A DNA stretch of 8,121 nt from Immundisolibacteraceae bacterium (GCA_019090185.1 JAHRWJ010000167.1:1-8121), one strand, 5' to 3'; shown: positions 1-6,192, counted from the first letter of the stretch. Numbers and translations are program-made. The notes: generated by a model from the letters alone, not told the origin.

Positions 1-612
1 GACGAGCTACTCGCCGACCAATTACCAGATCAGAACACAGGCCAAAAAACAGACCAGGCAGCGCCAAGGTCAACAACCGAAAGTCTGCTGACCATCAACC
101 AGCAAATCGAAATTTGCCGCAACACCTTGCGCGGTCTCACCGGCCTGGCCAGTGACATCGCCCAGCCGGTAGCGGCGATAACCGTTAACCAGTATGTAGA
201 CGAATTACTCGACACCTGGCAACTGCTGCGTCCCGAAATCAACGCTAACACCGACATTACCCCTGCCCAGCAAGCTGTTACTGCCCGTTTTCACCCGGTG
301 ATCCGCCAGGCTCTGTTCAACCTGTTCAATAACGCCGCCGACGCCAGTCCCGAGCAGATACAGATAACCATTAGCTGGAGTAGGGATTCACTACAAATCA
401 TTATCCGTGACTATGGTCAGGGGCTGACCAGCGCTGAGCTGGAGACGATTGGCCAGCTGGTACCCAGTAACAAGCCGGGGGGCCTCGGTTTGGGTCTTTA
501 TTTAACCAGTAGTAGCTTGAGTCGTCACGGCGGACAGGTATTGCTGGCCAACGCCGAAGATGGCGGCCTGATCACGACTGTCCACATCGAACTGTCAGAG
601 ACGCAACCGTGA
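1..612 (+). CDS. regB: RegB/PrrB/ActS-like sensor histidine kinase, C-terminal part (5' end outside window)
   Basis: The frame is open from the first base, so this is the C-terminal 203 residues of a longer gene; the membrane sensor domain and the phosphoacceptor His box lie upstream. Visible in order: the end of the dimerisation helix with a Cys-Arg pair (Cys39 of the fragment, codon 115-117), the N box around Asn107-Asn111 (ALFNLFNNAADAS), the G1 box DYGQG at 137-141 and the G2 box GGLGLGL at 160-166. Together these form a complete HATPase ATP-binding domain. In RegB proteins the Cys in the CR motif after the His box is the redox-active cysteine; its presence here suggests redox sensing (inference). 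The stop codon overlaps the start of the response-regulator gene, which fits a cognate pair. The linker before the Cys is polar, rich in Gln and Thr, and probably variable. A TTG at 127 could be taken as a start, but that would cut the kinase core. The RegB assignment rests mainly on the CR motif and the partner gene. Confidence 0.88.
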   Translation, partial: DELLADQLPDQNTGQKTDQAAPRSTTESLLTINQQIEICRNTLRGLTGLASDIAQPVAAITVNQYVDELLDTWQLLRPEINANTDITPAQQAVTARFHPVIRQALFNLFNNAADASPEQIQITISWSRDSLQIIIRDYGQGLTSAELETIGQLVPSNKPGGLGLGLYLTSSSLSRHGGQVLLANAEDGGLITTVHIELSETQP

Positions 613-1148
613 CACCCGAGTCCCTTAGCTACCTAGTGATTGATGACAATCAGGTTTTTGCCGCTACCCTGGCTCGCAGTCTGGAAAAATCGGGTAATAA
701 AGTCGCTATTAGCCATACGGCTGAACAGGCGCTGCTCGAAAACCAACGGTCAAATCCAGCTCGAATTATTCTCGATCTGAAGCTAGAAAAAAGCTCTGGC
801 TTAACCTTGATCGAACCGCTAAAACAGCACAACCCGAATGCCACTATTGTTGTGTTGACGGGCTATTCCAGCATCAGCACTGCGGTAGAGGCGATCAAGC
901 TCGGGGCGCATCAGTATCTGTGTAAACCGGCGAGTATCGCAGAAATAATCCGCGCCTTTAATCACCAAACCAATCCGCAGACTCTTGACCTTGCGCAAAA
1001 CCCACCATCGGTAAATCGGCTACAGTGGGAACATATTCAGGAAGTACTTAATCAGCATAACGGCAACGTATCAGCGACCGCTCGCGCCTTGGGCATGCAT
1101 CGGCGCACCCTGCAGCGTAAGCTGCTGAAGAAGCCTACCCGTAGTTAG
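609..1148 (+). CDS. regA: RegA/PrrA/ActR-like response regulator with Fis-type HTH
   Basis: This 179-residue protein has a receiver domain (about 5-120) joined by a short Pro/Asn-rich linker to a Fis-type helix-turn-helix (about 136-175). Receiver residues are all present: acidic pocket Asp12-Asp13, phosphoacceptor Asp56, Thr84 and Lys106. The C-terminal stretch, with WEHIQ at 140-144 and GMHRRTLQRKL at 162-172, is the near-invariant DNA-binding end of the RegA/PrrA/ActR family, whose members are about 180 residues long. The GTG start at 609 shares four bases with the TGA stop of the kinase gene (GTGA), so the two are very probably translationally coupled. The protein is expected to be phosphorylated by that kinase and to act in the cytoplasm as a global redox-responsive transcription factor. 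Family targets in other bacteria include respiratory oxidases and carbon or nitrogen assimilation genes; targets here are unknown. No alternative start gives a complete receiver domain. Confidence 0.93.
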   Translation: MTPESLSYLVIDDNQVFAATLARSLEKSGNKVAISHTAEQALLENQRSNPARIILDLKLEKSSGLTLIEPLKQHNPNATIVVLTGYSSISTAVEAIKLGAHQYLCKPASIAEIIRAFNHQTNPQTLDLAQNPPSVNRLQWEHIQEVLNQHNGNVSATARALGMHRRTLQRKLLKKPTRS

Positions 1149-1166
1149 GCTAGCCTCTGCAAAAAC

Positions 1167-1173
1167 CAGGAAG
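1167..1173 (+). promoter_or_regulatory. Ribosome binding site of the secreted-protein gene
   Basis: CAGGAAG lies 8 bases before the ATG at 1182 and is the clearest Shine-Dalgarno match in this part of the window. It fixes the start of the 184-residue gene and gives it its own translation signal, unlike the coupled regA start upstream. Only 33 bases separate regA from this gene and no promoter is evident, so co-transcription is likely. Confidence 0.6.
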
Positions 1174-1181
1174 CCGATCCG

Positions 1182-1736
1182 ATGAAGCGACTACTCACCC
1201 TTGTGACCTGCCTTATCTCAGCAGTTACCCTGAGTTTCCTGCCACCAGCGGTTCACTCAGACCAAGACCTAAAAGCCGCTTTGCAACAAGCAATGTCGCA
1301 GACTCGTCAGGCCATTCTGACTGAAGATCTGACCGCTTTTCGGGCCTCTGTTGATCCACTCAACAATAGGTCTCAAATCAGCGATGAGCAGTGGCAACAA
1401 CTGATTACCCATAGCCTCGGCAAAAAAATGTTACTGCGCGGAACTCCAGATCTGCAGCAGGATCAGCACTTCCTGACCCTAAAAACCGAAAATCAATGGG
1501 CCGCGTATTACACCGAGACCGGGCTCGATGATGACCATTACCAGACCCTGTCGGTTTTCCTATTCCATCACTCTGACGACCAGTGGCGTCCAGCCGGAAA
1601 GCGCTATGGCCTTACCAAAGCCAAACCCGGAAGTGAAGCGGCTAAAACTTATGCAGCCTGGAGCAACCGCCAGCAGATGTTAGAGACCATTGAAACTGAC
1701 CAGACATTCTCAATAGAACAGTTAGCCGCTCAATAA
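1182..1736 (+). CDS. Secreted or periplasmic protein of unknown function (184 aa)
   Basis: I do not recognise a family. Residues 1-26 form a typical Sec signal peptide: MKR, a hydrophobic core from Leu4 to about Leu20, and a plausible cleavage after Val-His-Ser at 24-26. The only early Cys (Cys10) is too close to the start and lacks a lipobox, so this is probably not a lipoprotein. The mature protein is about 158 residues, Gln- and Thr-rich, with a helical first part (DLKAALQQAMSQTRQAI, 28-44). A Trp- and Tyr-rich middle section follows (about 95-145, including QWAAYYTETG and VFLFHHSDDQWRPAGKRYG), probably beta-strands. The pattern resembles small NTF2-like or scaffold-type secreted proteins, but that is only a guess. 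The gene lies 33 bp after the RegA-like regulator on the same strand with a good ribosome binding site, so it is probably part of that operon. In several relatives a SenC/PrrC copper protein accompanies RegBA; this protein lacks the CxxxC copper motif and is not SenC. Confidence 0.8.
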   Translation: MKRLLTLVTCLISAVTLSFLPPAVHSDQDLKAALQQAMSQTRQAILTEDLTAFRASVDPLNNRSQISDEQWQQLITHSLGKKMLLRGTPDLQQDQHFLTLKTENQWAAYYTETGLDDDHYQTLSVFLFHHSDDQWRPAGKRYGLTKAKPGSEAAKTYAAWSNRQQMLETIETDQTFSIEQLAAQ

Positions 1737-1748
1737 GTCACTAGCAGA

Positions 1749-1762
1749 GGCCGCAAGCGGCC
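1749..1762. terminator. Short GC-rich hairpin between convergent genes
   Basis: GGCCGCAAGCGGCC is a perfect inverted repeat; as RNA it would fold into a 5-bp GC stem with a CAAG loop. It lies 12 bases after the stop of the secreted-protein gene and 32 bases beyond the stop of the convergent diguanylate cyclase gene, where a shared terminator would be expected. No T-run follows on either strand, so it is not a textbook intrinsic terminator. Confidence 0.3.
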
Positions 1763-1794
1763 AACTCGCACGCACAGTCTAAAAAGGTTTTTCG

Positions 1795-2772
1795 CTACCC
1801 ACCGTAGACCTGGCAACGGTTTCTACCAGCCTCTTTAGCGATATAGAGCGCCCTATCCGCATGGTTTAACAGATCATCTTCGTTCAGTTCACTGCCCCTT
1901 AACGAGGCCACGCCGATACTAACGGTAAGCACGGCACCCGGGCCAAAATATTCGTGCCGAAGCGCCATCGCCTCGATACCTAGCCGGATGCGCTCCGCCA
2001 CTGCTAGCGCAGCCTGTTGATCGGTTATCGGTAGCAGTACCACAAACTCTTCACCACCAAACCTGGCAGGTAGGTCGGTTTTACGAGGTAAAGACTCCGA
2101 TATTTTGGCCGCGACTAATTTCAAAGCATGGTCACCCTTATCATGGCCGTAATGATCGTTGTACTCTTTAAAATGATCAATATCGACCATTAATAACCCA
2201 ACGGACTCATTCGCTCTCTGGCCGATAGCCACATTATCTTTGAACCGTTGATCATAAAGCTGACGATTGGCTAGCTGGGTCAGGAAATCGGTTTCGCTGA
2301 GCGCCTTGAGCTTCAGGTTAGCCTCTTCCAGCTTTTGGGTTCGCTCAGCCACCCGCCACTCTAACTCTCGATTGAGCTCAATAAGTTCAGACTCCGCCTG
2401 TTTACGACGTTCAATAACCATGCCCTCAGCAACAATATAACTGAGAGAACCATTGGCTCCAGTCTTAGGATGCAGCACATACTCCATCCAGGTTTTGCGG
2501 CCTCCCAGCATGGCTAGTATTTCTCCAGACACCACCTCTCCCATCACCGCCCGGTCGAAAGCATTTTTAATCTCAGCGACCACCTTCGGATCATGATTAA
2601 ACCAGTTGGTCGTCCAAAAGACCTCGTCAATCACCTCGTCCCGCGTAACCCCGGAAATTTCTAACGGCACACTGTTACCAAAAACCAGATGCCCATCCAG
2701 ATCCAGCACGCCGATAAAAGTCCGCAGATCAGAAATCAGCTCCTTTATCTCATATATGTTTCTTGTAGCCAC
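1795..2772 (-). CDS. PAS-GGDEF diguanylate cyclase (GGEEF, with I-site)
   Basis: A cytosolic 325-residue enzyme predicted to make cyclic di-GMP from two GTP. Domains: an N-terminal PAS domain (about 12-122), a charged coiled-coil linker (about 120-158, ERRKQAESELIELNRELEW and following), then a GGDEF domain (about 160-322). The signature is RFGGEEF with the catalytic GGEEF at 239-243. The metal- and substrate-binding stretch VDIDHFKEYND lies at 196-206. An RxxD inhibitory site (Arg230 to Asp233) sits at the usual distance before the signature, as in PleD, so product inhibition is expected. There are no membrane segments. The start is GTG at 2772, since the next in-frame Met comes only at residue 87. 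A weak GAG lies about 10 bases upstream, and the GAGCTA around it is also present before the decayed paralogue at 2922-3326. The gene converges on the regA operon and is probably monocistronic. The PAS ligand cannot be read from the sequence. Confidence 0.93.
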   Translation of the reverse strand: MATRNIYEIKELISDLRTFIGVLDLDGHLVFGNSVPLEISGVTRDEVIDEVFWTTNWFNHDPKVVAEIKNAFDRAVMGEVVSGEILAMLGGRKTWMEYVLHPKTGANGSLSYIVAEGMVIERRKQAESELIELNRELEWRVAERTQKLEEANLKLKALSETDFLTQLANRQLYDQRFKDNVAIGQRANESVGLLMVDIDHFKEYNDHYGHDKGDHALKLVAAKISESLPRKTDLPARFGGEEFVVLLPITDQQAALAVAERIRLGIEAMALRHEYFGPGAVLTVSIGVASLRGSELNEDDLLNHADRALYIAKEAGRNRCQVYGG

Positions 2773-2819
2773 TTAGTTTAGCTCAGCGCACCTGTCCGTT
2801 TTTCACACATAAAACCAAT

Positions 2820-2830
2820 TAGTTATCGGT
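2820..2830 (-). promoter_or_regulatory. Conserved upstream element of the diguanylate cyclase gene (copy 1)
   Basis: The plus strand reads TAGTTATCGGT (minus strand ACCGATAACTA), beginning 48 bases upstream of the GTG start at 2772. A copy with one difference, TAGTTACCGGT, begins exactly 48 bases upstream of the start of the decayed paralogue (3374-3384), while most of the bases between have diverged. TAACTA could be a -10 box and ACCGRTAACTA an operator half; the sequence does not decide between them. Confidence 0.4.
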
Positions 2831-2884
2831 AGACAGGGGGTGATTCTTGAGCGTCCTAACCACTAAGGAAGAGAATCAGAGTTT

Positions 2885-2926
2885 GATTCAGGATTAGGCC
2901 GATCCTGTTGAATCGGGCGGCCTAAT
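2885..2926. repeat. Nested inverted repeats at the edge of the pseudogene
   Basis: ATTAGGCC at 2893-2900 is perfectly inverted as GGCCTAAT at 2919-2926, and GATTCA at 2885-2890 is perfectly inverted as TGAATC at 2909-2914. A further TGATTC/GAATCA pair lies just to the left (2841-2846 and 2873-2878). The cluster sits where similarity between the pseudogene and the intact cyclase stops. No T-run follows, so it is not a clear terminator; it may mark a deletion junction or a degraded mobile-element end. Confidence 0.4.
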
Positions 2927-3326
2927 TGAGCGCAAAAAATCCTGACTCAGTCTCTCTGCATCGGTCAACAAGCATGCCTTCGGCAAGGATGTAAGCGATC
3001 CGAGCATCTAAAGAAAATTTAGGGTGCATCATCTATTCCATCGCGCTTTTCTTGCCGGCTAAACAGGCCAGGATTTGCCCGGAGGTATGTTTACCTGTTG
3101 ACGCAATGTCAAAACCGTTATGCATCTTGTCGGCGACCTCACTATCTTAGCTAAACCACTGATTGGCCCAAAAAATGCTACCCATCATATCCTCTCGCCT
3201 TACTTCTAACAGTTCCAACGGCGTAGGGTTTAAATAGACAAGATGACCCTCAAGATCCAACACGGCGATGAAGGTCCGCAGATCCGACAGCAACTCCGCA
3301 ATTTCGAAAATAGGCTTTTCTGCCAC
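2922..3326 (-). pseudogene. Decayed paralogue of the PAS half of the neighbouring diguanylate cyclase
   Basis: Reading the minus strand from a GTG at 3326 gives a sequence colinear with residues 1-134 of the adjacent cyclase, without a frameshift. Shared blocks include SDLRTFI, VLDL-GHLV, FW---WF, SG-ILA-L, HPK and AEGM. By hand count about 63 of 134 positions are identical. The frame is broken by TAA in the WF(S)-stop region (codon 59) and TAG at codon 97, which replaces the Tyr of MEYVLHPK, and it ends at a third stop at 2922-2924 straight after the shared Leu-Asn. The coiled coil and GGDEF domain that follow in the intact gene are absent from 2773-2921. The start codon, a GAGCTA ahead of it, and an 11-bp upstream element are at the same spacing as in the intact gene. 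This points to an old tandem duplication, followed by loss of the 3' half and point-mutation decay. It could instead have been a PAS-only protein before it died. Confidence 0.85.
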
Positions 3327-3373
3327 GCTAACTAGCTCCCAATAACTAATTGTAATAACTTAAGAAATTCAAA

Positions 3374-3384
3374 TAGTTACCGGT
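3374..3384 (-). promoter_or_regulatory. Conserved upstream element of the pseudogene (copy 2)
   Basis: TAGTTACCGGT on the plus strand matches 10 of 11 bases of the element at 2820-2830 and is at the identical 48-base distance from its GTG. It supports duplication of the gene together with its control region. Whether it still binds anything is unknown. Confidence 0.4.
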
Positions 3385-3597
3385 GAGCCACTCAGCATTT
3401 TAAGAAAACAGGCTAGAAAAAACGATCAGGTGTCCAATCGGTATTACGATCTAACATTCGACTAAGCAACCACTAAAAAACGCTGAACTCGACGCTGACA
3501 CCTCAGAACATTCACCTTCTTTGTCGCCTCAGGGTGCCTATTAGCTACATTTAACACCCTGCGAAGGGGCACCAATCTGAATATTCTGAAACACCCT
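3385..3597. other. Non-coding stretch with no recognisable gene
   Basis: No open frame of useful length exists on either strand and stops occur in all frames. The stretch is fairly AT-rich. It holds two ACACCCT repeats (3554-3560 and 3591-3597) and an AGGGTG/CACCCT inverted pair (3531-3536 and 3555-3560) with an 18-base loop. It must contain the 3' end of the CoA-transferase operon transcript, but no stem with a T-run is visible. Confidence 0.5.
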
Positions 3598-3672
3598 CTA
3601 CTTCAACCCCAAGGGTATTTCTTCTGAGTATCCGCGGTTTTTCAGATGTTCCTTAAGAGCAGAACAACCAGC
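3598..3672 (-). other. Possible displaced C-terminal tail of a CaiB-family gene
   Basis: Directly after the TGA of the CaiB-like gene, the same frame continues for 24 codons to a TAG at 3598-3600. It contains EHLKNRGYSEEIPLGLK. CaiB/BaiF proteins commonly end with a segment of the form E-V-L-x-x-L-G-Y-S-x-E-E-I-x-x-L, which the intact protein lacks: it stops soon after LGEHTKELLGQL. The segment may be the original tail, separated by a new stop and extra codons, or a scrap of a second copy. The match is short, so it could be chance. Confidence 0.3.
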
Positions 3673-4830
3673 TCATTTGTCCAGGTCCAACTGCCCAAGT
3701 AACTCTTTGGTATGCTCACCGAGTAAGGGGGGAGGCCTGGAAATTGCCCCAGGAGTCGCTGAAAACTTCACCGGAATCCCTGACAGTTGTATCGGTCCCA
3801 GGGTGGGGTGTTGAGCTGGCACCACCAGACCTTTACGGTGACTCTCAGGGTCATTGAATAGCTCTGCGGTGGAACGCACCCTGGCCGCAATGGTATCCGC
3901 AGCGACCAACCAATCCATCAGCTGCTCACTATCGTGGCTGAGAAAAATACCGCTGAGGATAATATTCAATTCGTCTCCGTTGGCCAAACGGTCATCTTTG
4001 CCGGCAAACCGGGCATCATCGGCGAGCTCTTCGCGTTGTAACGCCCGACAGAAATTGCGGAAAAATTTATCGTTGTAAGCGGCAATTTGTATGGTGCGCC
4101 CATCCCGGCATTTAAAGGCCTCAAAAGGCTGATAAAAAAAGCTGCCGTTACCCACCCGCTGCTGAACATAATCACACACGGTGTACTGGCCGTTCTGCAC
4201 CGGCATCACATGCACCAAACCAGCTTCCAGGGAAACGCTGGCGTGCTGACCCACACCCTGGGTTTGACGCACCCAGAGCGCCACCATGGCCGCATAAGCC
4301 ACCAGATTGGCGGCGGTGGCATCGGCGATGGCAACACCGACCTTCAGTGGGTCACCCCCGGCTTCACCGTTGATATTCATCAAACCACTACTGGCCTGCG
4401 CCGAGGGATCGATTCCGGGCCTGCCAGCGTCGGCACCAGTTTCGCCGTATGTACTCACTGAAATGGCAATAATGTCCGGTTTAATTTTCACCAGCTCGCC
4501 GTAGTCAACACCGAGTTTTTTACGGGCACTGGGGCGGTAGTTGTCGATCACTATGTCGGCGCTGGCAATCAGGCTGCACAACTGCTGCTTGCCAGCTTCA
4601 CTGCGCAGATCAAGCACGATGTCACGTTTACTGCGGTTGTTACCGACAAACAGACCACTTTGGCCGCCTTTACCGACGCCCATGACACGACCCTCCTCGC
4701 CCTGGGGTGGCTCGACCTTGATCACATCCGCGCCCATATCACCGAGCATGGATGCACCCCAGGGTACCGCCACCATGCTGCCAAGCTCAATAACACGAAT
4801 ACCACTGAGTGCCGGTTTAAGCCCGTTCAT
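3673..4830 (-). CDS. CaiB/BaiF family (class III) CoA-transferase
   Basis: A 385-residue cytosolic protein predicted to move CoA between acyl groups through an aspartyl-CoA anhydride intermediate. Family features in order: the N-terminal nucleotide-binding region with GIRVIELGSMVAVPWGASMLGDMGADVIKVEPP (split here as residues 10-25 and 26-42), NRSKRDIVLDL at 65-75, the DNYRP motif at 96-100, and the likely catalytic Asp170 in VAIADATAAN, equivalent to the Asp of formyl-CoA transferase. The C-terminal LGEHTKELL is also typical, but the protein stops about 15-20 residues earlier than many relatives. The gene starts 6 bases after the stop of the class I transferase gene upstream; its own ribosome binding site is poor (GGTAG), so translational coupling is likely. 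The substrate cannot be assigned: family members act on carnitine, oxalate, bile acids, mesaconate and others, and no neighbouring dehydrogenase or hydratase narrows the choice. Confidence 0.93.
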   Translation of the reverse strand: MNGLKPALSGIRVIELGSMVAVPWGASMLGDMGADVIKVEPPQGEEGRVMGVGKGGQSGLFVGNNRSKRDIVLDLRSEAGKQQLCSLIASADIVIDNYRPSARKKLGVDYGELVKIKPDIIAISVSTYGETGADAGRPGIDPSAQASSGLMNINGEAGGDPLKVGVAIADATAANLVAYAAMVALWVRQTQGVGQHASVSLEAGLVHVMPVQNGQYTVCDYVQQRVGNGSFFYQPFEAFKCRDGRTIQIAAYNDKFFRNFCRALQREELADDARFAGKDDRLANGDELNIILSGIFLSHDSEQLMDWLVAADTIAARVRSTAELFNDPESHRKGLVVPAQHPTLGPIQLSGIPVKFSATPGAISRPPPLLGEHTKELLGQLDLDK

Positions 4831-4836
4831 GACTAG

Positions 4837-6165
4837 CTACCAATATTTTCTGTTTAACAAACCCGACTTCCGGGCCTGCTGATGAAGCTGATCGCGCTCA
4901 TCTGGGTGGGCCAGCGCAATCAGTGCCTGGGCACGTTGGGCTACACTTTTACCTTTTAAGTTGGTGATGCCATATTCGCTGACCACGTACATCACGTCGG
5001 TACGCGGCGTGGTCACTACCGTACCTGGGTCAACGCCGGCCACAATCCGCGATTTGGCCAGGTCACCACGGACAAATTGTGAAGAGAGACACATAAATGA
5101 CTTGCCGCCTGGTGACATCACCGCACCACGCACGAACTGCAGCTGGCCGCCGGTACCGGTGCGCTGGGCGTGGCCGGCGCTCTCGCTACAGACCTGGCCG
5201 CTCAGGTCAATCTGCATGGCGTTATTGATCGACACCACATTGGCGTTACGGGCAATGTTCTCCGGCAGGTTAGTTTCGTTCACCGGCAAGCTAATGCACT
5301 GTTCATTTTGGTCAATAAAGTCATAGCAGCGGCCGCTACCAAGCGCAAAGCTGTAAGCAATTTTGCCCCGGTAGCTGCTCTTTTTGACCCCACTTAACTT
5401 ACCCCGCTCAGCCAGATCGACCATGCCATCGACGAACATCTCTGTGTGCACGCCCAGATCCCTAATCGGGGAGTCGGCCAGCGCGCCGCAGACCGCATTG
5501 GGCATGCCACCAATACCAATCTGCAGACAGGCACCATCATCAACTTCGCGCAGAATATAGTCGGCAACCTGGCGATCAATATCGGTTATCGCCGCGCTGG
5601 GTAGCTCTACCGGCGGCGCGTTATTGCCCTCAATAACCCCATCGACCTCGCTGATATGAACTGCATTTTCGATCCCATAACAGTAAGGCAGGCTGCTGCT
5701 GGTCTCCACCACCACCCGCTTGGCAATTTCACAGGCAACTTTCACCATGGCGTTACTGGCACCAAAGTTAAAGAAGCCGTGGCGATCCATGGGGGTGGTT
5801 TTGATCACCAGCAGATCAATCTCTAAATAGTCCCGATAAATCTGCGGAGACTCACCAAAATTGAACGGAATGTAGCTAACCAGGTTTTCATCAAACTGAC
5901 GCCGATCCCAGGTGCCAAAATGCCAGTTGTCGTAACTAAAATGGTTCTGCTCTGGGTCCACCAGCACCACCTGGCGCGGCGATACGGTGAGAATGCCGCG
6001 AATATAAACATCCTTGAGTTGGGCTGCCCGATCGGCCAGCGCCTGATCAAACAGATCAGGCTGGTTAATCGACATGCCGTAATCAAGCACATCGCCACTG
6101 TTAACGGTTGCCGCGACCCTGGCCGAGCTGGTGGTCTTTTGTTGCAGCTGATCCTGCGGTGTCAT
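4837..6165 (-). CDS. Acetyl-CoA hydrolase/transferase family (class I) CoA-transferase
   Basis: A 442-residue cytosolic enzyme of the acetyl-CoA hydrolase, 4-hydroxybutyrate and butyryl-CoA:acetate CoA-transferase family, full length for that group. Signature regions: NFGASNAMVKVA at 133-144, the glycine-rich LQIGIGGMPNAV at 214-225, GVHTEMFVDG at 238-247 with the likely catalytic Glu242 that forms the glutamyl-CoA thioester, GTGGQLQFVRGA at 337-348, and SEYGITNLKGKSVAQRA at 396-412 near the C-terminus. The ATG at 6165 is supported by AGGGGA five bases upstream. It is the first gene of a two-gene operon with the class III transferase. It may transfer CoA to or from acetate, butyrate, propionate, 4-hydroxybutyrate or a related acid, or hydrolyse acetyl-CoA; motifs alone do not distinguish these. 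The Cys-rich patches (Cys145, Cys162, Cys213, Cys226) have no evident metal-site spacing. Confidence 0.93.
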   Translation of the reverse strand: MTPQDQLQQKTTSSARVAATVNSGDVLDYGMSINQPDLFDQALADRAAQLKDVYIRGILTVSPRQVVLVDPEQNHFSYDNWHFGTWDRRQFDENLVSYIPFNFGESPQIYRDYLEIDLLVIKTTPMDRHGFFNFGASNAMVKVACEIAKRVVVETSSSLPYCYGIENAVHISEVDGVIEGNNAPPVELPSAAITDIDRQVADYILREVDDGACLQIGIGGMPNAVCGALADSPIRDLGVHTEMFVDGMVDLAERGKLSGVKKSSYRGKIAYSFALGSGRCYDFIDQNEQCISLPVNETNLPENIARNANVVSINNAMQIDLSGQVCSESAGHAQRTGTGGQLQFVRGAVMSPGGKSFMCLSSQFVRGDLAKSRIVAGVDPGTVVTTPRTDVMYVVSEYGITNLKGKSVAQRAQALIALAHPDERDQLHQQARKSGLLNRKYW

Positions 6166-6170
6166 TCAGT

Positions 6171-6176
6171 TCCCCT
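6171..6176 (-). promoter_or_regulatory. Ribosome binding site of the class I CoA-transferase gene
   Basis: The minus strand reads AGGGGA five bases before the ATG at 6165. It is a strong Shine-Dalgarno match and fixes this start. Confidence 0.65.
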
Positions 6177-6192
6177 ATAACCCAATGGTTGT

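Noticed and set aside
127..612. TTG at 127 as the start of a short kinase-like protein
   Set aside because: The frame is open to base 1 and contains the conserved Cys-Arg segment upstream, so the gene simply begins outside the window.
1781..1792. AAAAAGGTTTTT as a terminator or operator
   Set aside because: It is a short AT inverted pair with a 2-base centre overlapping the tail region of the convergent gene; too weak to call.
2922..3326. The internal TAA and TAG of the PAS relic as recoded sense codons giving a functional protein
   Set aside because: Two different stop codons interrupt it, the output domain is missing, and no recoding signal or machinery is visible. Decay is the simpler reading.
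3531..3573. AGGGTG/CACCCT and GGTGCC/GGCACC inverted pairs as a terminator for the CoA-transferase operon
   Set aside because: Stems are only 6 bp with loops of 18 and 29 bases, and no T-run follows on the minus strand.
2773..3672. Insertion sequence, tRNA or CRISPR array in the long gene-free stretch
   Set aside because: No transposase remnant, no long terminal inverted repeats with target duplications, no cloverleaf and no regularly spaced repeats were seen; the PAS relic explains much of the stretch.
4087..4461. Open frame on the plus strand inside the CaiB-like gene
   Set aside because: It is the antisense shadow of a well-supported enzyme gene, with no family-like sequence and no ribosome binding site. 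The same applies to plus-strand frames at 3854-4078, 4541-4882 and 4961-5326.
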